Part shown: one piece after another, positions 36,130 through 41,864 of the stretch
Layout: each line of letters begins with the position of its first letter
Numbering within the stretch: position 1 is the first letter of the stretch
Assembly: GCA_024635555.1 (NCBI GenBank)
Contig: JAGXIO010000209.1
Coordinates: 1 to 41,864, forward strand
Reading direction: 5' to 3'
DNA from: Saccharicrinis sp.
Lineage (GTDB): Bacteria > Bacteroidota > Bacteroidia > Bacteroidales > Marinilabiliaceae
Length of the DNA stretch: 41,864 bases
The notes under the pieces: generated by a model
Databases searched by the model: none
The model's input: only the letters and a program-made list of their open reading frames with translations
Told to the model about the DNA's origin: nothing
Program-made: the position numbers and the translations under genes

Positions 36130-36849
36130 ATGGAACAAAAACAAAAAACATATTTTAATTGGAGTTCGGGAAAAGATGCCGCATTTGCACTTTATCTATT
36201 AAAGAAAGATAAATCGCTTAACATAGGTAAACTGCTTACTTCTATTAATACCGATCATAACAAGGTATCCATGCATGGCGTACGACGAGATTTGTTAGAA
36301 AAACAAGCAGAATCGATTGGACTTTCACTCGATACAGTTGAGTTGTCCGAAGAACTAAGCATGGAAGATTATAATTTGAAAATGCAAAAAGCTGTTTTCA
36401 AGTTGAAATCAGAAGGATATACAAGTAGCGGCTTTGGTGATATATTTCTTGAAGATCTTCGCACATACAGAGAAGAACAATTGAAAACCCTAAACATCTC
36501 TTGTCTATTCCCATTATGGAAGAAAGACACAAAAGAGCTTATACATGAATTTTTAGCACTTGGATTCAAAGCGATAGTCATTTGTATTAAATCGGATCTA
36601 CTTGATACTTCATTTCTTGGGCGCGTGATTGATGAGCGTTTCATAAGCGACTTACCTTCAAATGTTGACCCCTGCGGCGAAAATGGAGAGTTCCATACCT
36701 TTTGTTTCGATGGCCCTATTTTCACCAAACCAATTCCGTTTTTAGTTGGCGAGAAGATATTTAGAGAGTATCAAAATCCTAAGCAGGATGATGATTTAGA
36801 GGCTAGTGACAATATCGGTTTCTGGTTTTGTGACCTGTTACCTTGTTAA
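36130..36849 (+). CDS. Diphthine-ammonia-ligase-like ATP pyrophosphatase (PP-loop)
   Basis: The 239-residue protein has the PP-loop SSGKDA at residues 12-17 and the family marker GENGEFHTF at 183-191, both diagnostic of the MJ0570/Dph6 family (PF01902). In eukaryotes and archaea Dph6 amidates diphthine on EF-2. Bacteria have no diphthamide, so the bacterial substrate is unknown and the name should be read as fold, not function. It follows the acetyltransferase gene by 47 bp on the same strand and may be co-transcribed. No signal peptide is seen. Confidence 0.85.
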   Translation: MEQKQKTYFNWSSGKDAAFALYLLKKDKSLNIGKLLTSINTDHNKVSMHGVRRDLLEKQAESIGLSLDTVELSEELSMEDYNLKMQKAVFKLKSEGYTSSGFGDIFLEDLRTYREEQLKTLNISCLFPLWKKDTKELIHEFLALGFKAIVICIKSDLLDTSFLGRVIDERFISDLPSNVDPCGENGEFHTFCFDGPIFTKPIPFLVGEKIFREYQNPKQDDDLEASDNIGFWFCDLLPC

Positions 36850-36869
36850 TAAATAAACTCGCATAAAAT

Positions 36870-37691
36870 TCAATGACGTAACATCCTCCCAAACATCCTT
36901 TTATCACTTACAACCACAAAATAATACGGGCTTAGCTCATCCTTCATTTCCATGCTGGCATGGTATATTCCCCTATACTTCTTCTTATTTTCTTCAAACA
37001 ATACTCGGCCGTTTTTGTCTAAAATTTTTATTTGCAGATTTCTACTTTCTTCAAACGTCAGCGATATATCCACTATTTTAAGCTGTTCCCCATTCTTACT
37101 TGTCACTTTAAATTGAACTTTCGTATCCGTGGTTGTTAGGGCTGGTGCGGTAATTATTTTTGAGGGTATGCCTCCCTTTATCAATATATCGGCATCGGAA
37201 ATAACAATTTCTTGAACGGGTTTATCTCTCGGATTGGTTTCAACTGTTTTTAACAGCTTGGTATTTTGTTCTATCACAATATGCCTATCCTGCTCGGACT
37301 GTCCAGTTTCAATCAACTCTTTAACTCGGTTATTGATGCTGGCTGGTTTATGAAGCGCAAAAACAGAATCGCTGATACCATTAAAATCCAGATTTAAACC
37401 TGGATTAAAATTAAGATAGCTGCCCAAGGAGTCCACATCAAAAGCTATTACGCTAATACGCATCACCATGTTTGTATCAAGAATAGAAAAAATACTGTCC
37501 AATTTTTGATATATGATACCTATATCCTTTTCATAAAACAGGGTGCTATAATAACTGCTTGGTACAGATAAATCCTTTCTGGTGTTTTTTAAAGAAAAAT
37601 GAGTTTCTGTGATTTGCGCATTCATAGACAAAGAAATGAGTATAGCTGCCAACATCTTTATACTTCCTCTTATTATTTTAAGCGGTTTCAT
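36870..37691 (-). CDS. Secreted protein of unknown function
   Basis: The 273-residue protein has an N-terminal signal sequence. The hydrophobic core is MLAAILISLSMNAQ, so the start may be the ATG at 37691 or the one 12 codons later (37655). The mature part reads as two pieces: an alpha/beta region (about 30-150) and a C-terminal beta-sandwich-like region with LQIKILDKNGRVLFEENKKK and SPYYFVVVSDK, similar to type IX secretion sorting domains in style but without the usual final motif. It is divergent from the histidine kinase gene 180 bp away and may be regulated by it. Confidence 0.6.
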   Translation of the reverse strand: MKPLKIIRGSIKMLAAILISLSMNAQITETHFSLKNTRKDLSVPSSYYSTLFYEKDIGIIYQKLDSIFSILDTNMVMRISVIAFDVDSLGSYLNFNPGLNLDFNGISDSVFALHKPASINNRVKELIETGQSEQDRHIVIEQNTKLLKTVETNPRDKPVQEIVISDADILIKGGIPSKIITAPALTTTDTKVQFKVTSKNGEQLKIVDISLTFEESRNLQIKILDKNGRVLFEENKKKYRGIYHASMEMKDELSPYYFVVVSDKRMFGRMLRH

Positions 37692-37871
37692 ATTTTTCAG
37701 ATTTTGTTTTTATAGGTAAGTGAGCAAAACTATCAACTCATTCTTAAACACCAGGCAACCAACTATCTTACAAGGGTTAACATCGGGTTAAAATGAGTTA
37801 AGGAATAGTTAAAGTAAAAGCCGATACGATTAAAAATATTTATCTTTACTTAGCAAACCTGTTACAATACA

Positions 37872-39521
37872 ATGAGCTTGTTTGAAGATACAAAGAAAAT
37901 GAAGAATAAATCGTTTACGGGACTGGTAATTTTAATGGGGTTTTCGCTATTGGGGATTATTATAGTTCAATTTTTTTGGATGAATAATGCCATAAAAGTA
38001 CGTCAGGAAAAATTTGATGCTTCCATTTACGATGCGCTGCAAGCTACCGTGCATCGAATTCAGCGCGAAAGAGCAGCCAGTAATTTCATTGAACGTTTGA
38101 TTCCCTCGCAGGGTTTAAATAACACACGAGCCGAAAATACGGAAAAGCCTCTCCCCCATTTCCCTGTTGTTAGGGCAAAACAAAACAGGCAATCACCGAG
38201 CGACATCCTAACGGACCGCTACAAAGCCATCTCTCCTCTTAACCAAGGTCGTTTTAAGGGTTATATAGAAATTCAAAGTAACGGAAAATCTCAGCAAGTA
38301 ATCATATCAGAGCGCAACATCAATTTTAACGACAACAAGGAGGCATACCGAGCCGAAAAATTGATAAAACAATGGCAAGATTCTGTCAAGCGTGCGCTAT
38401 CAGCAAGTGGCAACACTAATCCGCTTAGTATATTAAACCAATTTAGCTACGAAATAGAAATGCGCTCGTCCGATGTGGGTAATAGGATAGATACCGATAA
38501 CCTGACACGAATTCTTGATTACGAACTGAATATGCGGGGCATTGATTTAAAATATGAATATGCCATCGTTAACCGGAACGATGGAGCACTAACCAAGCTT
38601 GTTTCCAACCACTATAAACGCGAAAAAAGCGACTTTGGTTTTGTGGTGAACCTATTTCCCGACGATTTTTTCAGAAATTGGTCACCCCTGGCACTAGATG
38701 TATATTTCCCTAAACAAGATATTTTTATCTACAAATCCTTACACCTGCTCTTGGGTTCGTCATTTTTATTTACCCTTTTTATAGTATTCACCTTTTATTT
38801 TACCCTTCGCACCATTCTTAACCAAAAAAAACTGTCCGAAATAAAATCGGATTTCATTAACAATATGACCCACGAGTTCAAAACACCTATTGCCACTATA
38901 AATTTGGCTACCGACAATATTGCCAGCCCCATGATTATAAACAAGCCCGAGCACATATCTCCTTTTTTAAAAATAATTAAGGAGGAGAACAAACGCATGA
39001 ACAACCAAGTAGAACGGGTCCTTCAAATGTCGTTGATTGAGAAAAGGGACTTTCAGTTGGTACCGGTTAAAACAGACTTACACCACCTGATAAATGAAGC
39101 AGTGGTGAATATGCAACTTTTGGCTGAACAAAAACAAGCGAAAATAAAAACAAATTTGCAAGCAACCGTAACCACGTTTAATGTGGACGAAGTTCATTTT
39201 ACAAATGTAATTATGAATTTGCTGGAGAATGCCTTAAAATATAGTGATGAAAATCCTATTATTGAAATATCAACCCTGAACACCAAAATGGGTATAGAAA
39301 TTAGTGTGATGGACAATGGAATTGGGATGACCAAAGAGCAACAGACTAAAGCGTTCGATAAGTTTTTTAGAGCCACCAAAGGAAATATCCATAACGTAAA
39401 AGGTTTTGGTTTGGGACTAAGTTATGTAAAAGCGATTGTGGAAGAACATAATGGCAATATTTTAGTGAAAAGCAAATTGGGCGAAGGATCTACATTCAAA
39501 TTATTTTTGCCTTTCAGCTAA
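37872..39521 (+). CDS. Sensor histidine kinase
   Basis: The 549-residue protein has transmembrane segments near residues 17-36 and 292-318, enclosing a periplasmic sensor domain of about 255 residues with no family I recognise. HisKA follows (about 325-390), with the phospho-acceptor H334 in NNMTHEFKTP, then the HATPase_c domain (N box NLLENALKYS, G1 DNGIGM, F box FDKFFR, G2 GFGLGLSYVK). All boxes are intact. The partner response regulator starts 90 bp downstream. The start may be 37872 or the internal Met 11 codons later (37902), which keeps the first membrane helix. Confidence 0.92.
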   Translation: MSLFEDTKKMKNKSFTGLVILMGFSLLGIIIVQFFWMNNAIKVRQEKFDASIYDALQATVHRIQRERAASNFIERLIPSQGLNNTRAENTEKPLPHFPVVRAKQNRQSPSDILTDRYKAISPLNQGRFKGYIEIQSNGKSQQVIISERNINFNDNKEAYRAEKLIKQWQDSVKRALSASGNTNPLSILNQFSYEIEMRSSDVGNRIDTDNLTRILDYELNMRGIDLKYEYAIVNRNDGALTKLVSNHYKREKSDFGFVVNLFPDDFFRNWSPLALDVYFPKQDIFIYKSLHLLLGSSFLFTLFIVFTFYFTLRTILNQKKLSEIKSDFINNMTHEFKTPIATINLATDNIASPMIINKPEHISPFLKIIKEENKRMNNQVERVLQMSLIEKRDFQLVPVKTDLHHLINEAVVNMQLLAEQKQAKIKTNLQATVTTFNVDEVHFTNVIMNLLENALKYSDENPIIEISTLNTKMGIEISVMDNGIGMTKEQQTKAFDKFFRATKGNIHNVKGFGLGLSYVKAIVEEHNGNILVKSKLGEGSTFKLFLPFS

Positions 39522-39611
39522 GCGGGTAATCATAAATTACCATAATCTAAAAAAGACCTACATTTTGGGTAAAAAATTATAATTTAGCACTTTACAATAA
39601 ATACATTTAAT

Positions 39612-40307
39612 ATGAGCGATAAAAAAAAGGTTTTTATGGTTGAAGACGACCAAAACTTTGGTACCGTTATGAAATCCTACCTCGAAATAAACGGTTTTGC
39701 CGTAACCTGGGTGAAAGATGGAGCCAATGCCCTCAAAACCTTTTTAACAGGCCATTTTGATATTTGCATCCTTGATGTAATGCTTCCTCATGTGGACGGC
39801 TTTACCATAGGGCGCGAAATAAAAGCCAAGGAAGAAGACATCCCTATGATTTTTTTAACGGCTAAAACACTTAAAGACGATGTATTACAAGGCTTTGGTA
39901 TTGGTGCCGATGATTATGTGACCAAGCCTTTTGACTCGGAAATTTTAATTGCTAAAATAAATGCCATCCTCAACCGGAGAGCCAACAGAGATGATGAAAA
40001 CACCCAGACACATTTTCAGCTGGGACGTATTGAGTTTAACTTTGAGCTGCGCACACTTACCTCACCAGGCAATATTGAGCAGCTCTCGCCAAAAGAAGCC
40101 GAGCTATTAAGGATGCTCGCCCAATATATAAACAGGGTGATGCCGCGCGAAAAAGCCCTCGATAAAATATGGGGCGAAAACAACTATTTCACCACCCGTA
40201 GCATGGATGTTTATATCACCAAACTACGTAAATACCTGCGCGCAGATTCCCGAATAGAGATAGTAAATATTCATGGTAGTGGGTATTTGCTCAAATTTGA
40301 AGAGTAG
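39612..40307 (+). CDS. OmpR-family response regulator
   Basis: The 231-residue protein has a receiver domain (about residues 5-120) with the acidic pocket E11/D12/D13, phospho-acceptor D55 in CILDVMLP, T83 in FLTAK and K105 in TKPFD, and a winged-helix DNA-binding domain (about 132-230) with LSPKEAELLRMLA and SMDVYITKLRKYL. It is the cognate partner of the histidine kinase 90 bp upstream by position and type. Targets are unknown. The divergent secreted-protein gene at 36870 is a candidate. A 24-unit heptad tract starts at the base after its stop codon. Confidence 0.93.
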   Translation: MSDKKKVFMVEDDQNFGTVMKSYLEINGFAVTWVKDGANALKTFLTGHFDICILDVMLPHVDGFTIGREIKAKEEDIPMIFLTAKTLKDDVLQGFGIGADDYVTKPFDSEILIAKINAILNRRANRDDENTQTHFQLGRIEFNFELRTLTSPGNIEQLSPKEAELLRMLAQYINRVMPREKALDKIWGENNYFTTRSMDVYITKLRKYLRADSRIEIVNIHGSGYLLKFEE

Positions 40308-40475
40308 GTAGCTGATGGCTGTTAGCGGTTTGCTTATATGGCAAGTGAGGATTGGTGATTGGTAGTGATGAGGGTTTGAAGTTTAAAGTTTAGGGTAAGG
40401 AGCGTGGGTTGTAAAGACCGACAGAGAAACTGATAACTGTTTACTGTTTACTGTTTACTGATAACTGTTTACTGA
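40308..40475. repeat. 24-unit heptad tract filling the spacer after the response regulator
   Basis: From the base after the stop codon the spacer is exactly 24 times 7 bp, ending three bases before the stop of the convergent gene at 40479. Word type changes along the tract without losing register: GTAGCTG, ATGGCTG, TTAGCGG at the start; GATTGGT twice at 40350; GAAGTTT, AAAGTTT at 40378; GGAGCGT at 40399; and a clear array TAACTGT, TTACTGT, TTACTGT, TTACTGA, TAACTGT, TTACTGA at 40434-40475. Confidence 0.8.
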
Positions 40476-40478
40476 AAA

Positions 40479-41372
40479 TCATTCCTCAACAGCAACAATA
40501 TTTTCCATACGGCTATTCATATCCGAACTTAAACCCATAATTTTAAAAATCTTGGTTATACGCAAACTACTATTGAACAAAGGAATTCGATATCTTCCAC
40601 TCAGCATGTAAGCTTTATTGCCTTGCACCAATATTTCAACGGGCATCGAAGTTATACAATCTACCCCCATTAAATCTATCATTTGCTTATCGAGATTATT
40701 CTTACCATTAAAAGAAACACCAAAAACGGTAATCTCCTTGTCATGAAAAGCCAATTCGTAAACAAGTTGGCTTTTGGCTAAGCCTTTTAATAGATTATTC
40801 TTAATGGTGGCCACCGCTTCTAAATATTCATCAAATTCATTGAGTTCAATCACATCTTCGTAACGAGGCATGGTAGGCAAAAACTGATAATCCTTTAATT
40901 CTTCATTGGGAATATCCCTTCCATAATACTCCATTTTGGTTAGTAAAGGCAGCAAAGCATTTTTAACCAAAGAATCGGTTAAGGAAGTCATTTCTAGTGC
41001 TTCGTCCTTATTAGTACCTCTACCAAAATAAGCCTGGTTAACATAGTAGGGATTCAGAAGAGTTATATTGGTTGTGGTACCTTTACTTATAAATCCAATT
41101 TTTAGCATGGCACCAAAAGCACCTTTGTCTGCCACACTTGTAGCCATACTGGTTAGCTCATCGCATGTAAAAACAATAACTCCTAAATTTTTATTGCCAT
41201 CGGGATGATACATTCCCAACACTTCAAAATCCGACTTCAACAGTAATTTTGTTACCTCAGCCGTTAAAACGCCCATCGTTTTATTCGATTCGCCCATCCA
41301 ATAATAAGGCTGGATAGCCTTTATTGACAAAACAAATACTATCAGAACTATGGTAGTAAAAAACCTCTTCAT
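40479..41372 (-). CDS. Exported protein of unknown function
   Basis: The 297-residue protein has a signal peptide (about residues 1-19, FFTTIVLIVFVLSIKA). The mature protein is mixed alpha/beta, with VLTAEVTKLLLKSDFEVLGM and YHPDGNKNLGVIVFTCDEL near the front, resembling the general style of DUF302-like or small-molecule-binding domains. I do not assign a family. No lipobox or membrane helix appears beyond the signal. It stands alone, convergent with the response regulator gene across the heptad spacer, and about 130 bp from recQ. Confidence 0.6.
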   Translation of the reverse strand: MKRFFTTIVLIVFVLSIKAIQPYYWMGESNKTMGVLTAEVTKLLLKSDFEVLGMYHPDGNKNLGVIVFTCDELTSMATSVADKGAFGAMLKIGFISKGTTTNITLLNPYYVNQAYFGRGTNKDEALEMTSLTDSLVKNALLPLLTKMEYYGRDIPNEELKDYQFLPTMPRYEDVIELNEFDEYLEAVATIKNNLLKGLAKSQLVYELAFHDKEITVFGVSFNGKNNLDKQMIDLMGVDCITSMPVEILVQGNKAYMLSGRYRIPLFNSSLRITKIFKIMGLSSDMNSRMENIVAVEE

Positions 41373-41500
41373 GCTTGCTAAAGCTAAATTTTACCTAAAT
41401 TAGGGCTGCAAGATAACAAAGAAATTTAATATTAACAATTTTTAACATGTTGGAATTAAAAACTTCTACCTAGTGTTAACCATTACGTTCAGAACAGAAG

Positions 41501-41863
41501 CTAATTTCCCACTTCACTTAAAAACTTAACCCTTACCAGTCGTATATTTTCTTCCGAATATTCATCTTCGCCCAATTCCTTGAGGGCACTTGCAATATCG
41601 TCGGTCTGAGCCTCTTCCTTAAAATAATCAAATATATCATCTTTACGATCCTCGTCCATCACCTCATCAATATAATAATCAATATTAACACGGGTTCCTG
41701 AGTAAACTATAGATTCTATTTCGGTCATCAATTCACTCATTTCCAAACCTCTTGATTTGGCAATATCGTCCAAAGGTATCATCCTGTCGATACTCTGAAT
41801 AATGGCTATTTTATTTTTCGATTTGTTGGCCACTGTTTTCACAACCAAATCCACCGGACGTTC
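41501..41863 (-). CDS. recQ: RecQ helicase, C-terminal part (5' end beyond window)
   Basis: The minus-strand frame is open to the right edge and enters the window as ERPVDLVVKTVANKSKNK. This matches the end of the HRDC domain and the HTH_40 region of Bacteroidota RecQ helicases, continuing with IIQSIDRMIPLDDIAKSRGL, an acidic stretch (IDYYIDEVMDEDRKDDIFDYF), and the end IRLVRVKFLSEVGN. RecQ unwinds DNA 3' to 5' in recombination and repair. The helicase motifs themselves lie outside the window, so the call rests on about 120 C-terminal residues that I recognise well. A GTG at 41854 is internal, not a start. Confidence 0.85.
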   Translation of the reverse strand, partial: ERPVDLVVKTVANKSKNKIAIIQSIDRMIPLDDIAKSRGLEMSELMTEIESIVYSGTRVNIDYYIDEVMDEDRKDDIFDYFKEEAQTDDIASALKELGEDEYSEENIRLVRVKFLSEVGN

Positions 41864-41864
41864 A

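Noticed and set aside
40434-40475. CRISPR-like array
   Set aside because: Units are 7 bp with no spacers of constant length, and no cas genes are near. It is part of the heptad tract.

Overview
The window looks like a chromosomal segment from a member of the Bacteroidota, probably close to Marinilabiliales. The protein content points there: a Bacteroidota-type L19, a RecQ tail with an HTH_40 end, an FtsE encoded without FtsX beside it, TPR and beta-barrel outer membrane proteins, a WcaF-like acetyltransferase and a DUF3820 protein. The DNA agrees: repeated TAnnTTTG promoter -7 elements, almost no Shine-Dalgarno sequences and AT-rich intergenic DNA. This assignment is inference; no 16S gene is present.

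Layout. 1-54 holds the first 18 codons of a probable IS110-type transposase, with an internally repeated non-coding end behind it. 442-11806 is mostly housekeeping: an M23 peptidase, prfC, rplS, serB, a DUF3820 protein, a DUF255/YyaL thioredoxin-domain protein, and pyrG-yidC. 11944-12860 is a decay zone, with a HigB/HigA toxin-antitoxin pair broken at two A8 tracts next to the two ends of a collapsed WYL-domain regulator. 12977-15040 is a three-gene cell-envelope cluster (a lipoprotein and two small barrels). 15337-19116 reads Xre antitoxin, RES toxin and two MscS-type channels, probably as one operon. 19214-21965 encodes an OprC-like TonB-dependent copper receptor and a small CNGKC membrane protein. 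Then come an AT-rich barrel gene, a secreted alpha/beta hydrolase, gyrB, an intact VapB-like antitoxin with an internally deleted VapC, a beta-barrel plus a large TPR protein, ftsE, an intact ParDE-like module with a remnant of a second antitoxin, an amidohydrolase-fold protein that has lost metal ligands, a WcaF-like acetyltransferase, a diphthine-ammonia-ligase-like enzyme, a histidine kinase/response regulator pair, two secreted proteins of unknown function, and the 3' end of recQ at the right edge.

Two themes stand out. First, there are four toxin-antitoxin loci in 42 kb, in four stages of integrity. Three of them share the same -7 hexamer core, TAACTTTG. Second, several intergenic regions are made of degenerate 7-bp units kept in register for 80-170 bp. 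At 40308-40475 exactly 24 heptads follow the stop codon of a response regulator and fill nearly the whole spacer. At 24300-24460, 23 heptads stay in one register. At 7946-8140 two heptad tracts face each other as inverted arms. At 35366-35449 a tract sits between divergent genes. The words differ (GCNNRGA, GNTNACT, GCYANNN) but the 7-bp period is constant. Seven is not a multiple of three, so these tracts are not coding, and no standard feature type covers them. I regard this as the best candidate for something undescribed here.

Limits: calls rest on reading proteins and motifs by eye. No alignment, structure or database search was run, and promoter and operator calls are pattern matches only.
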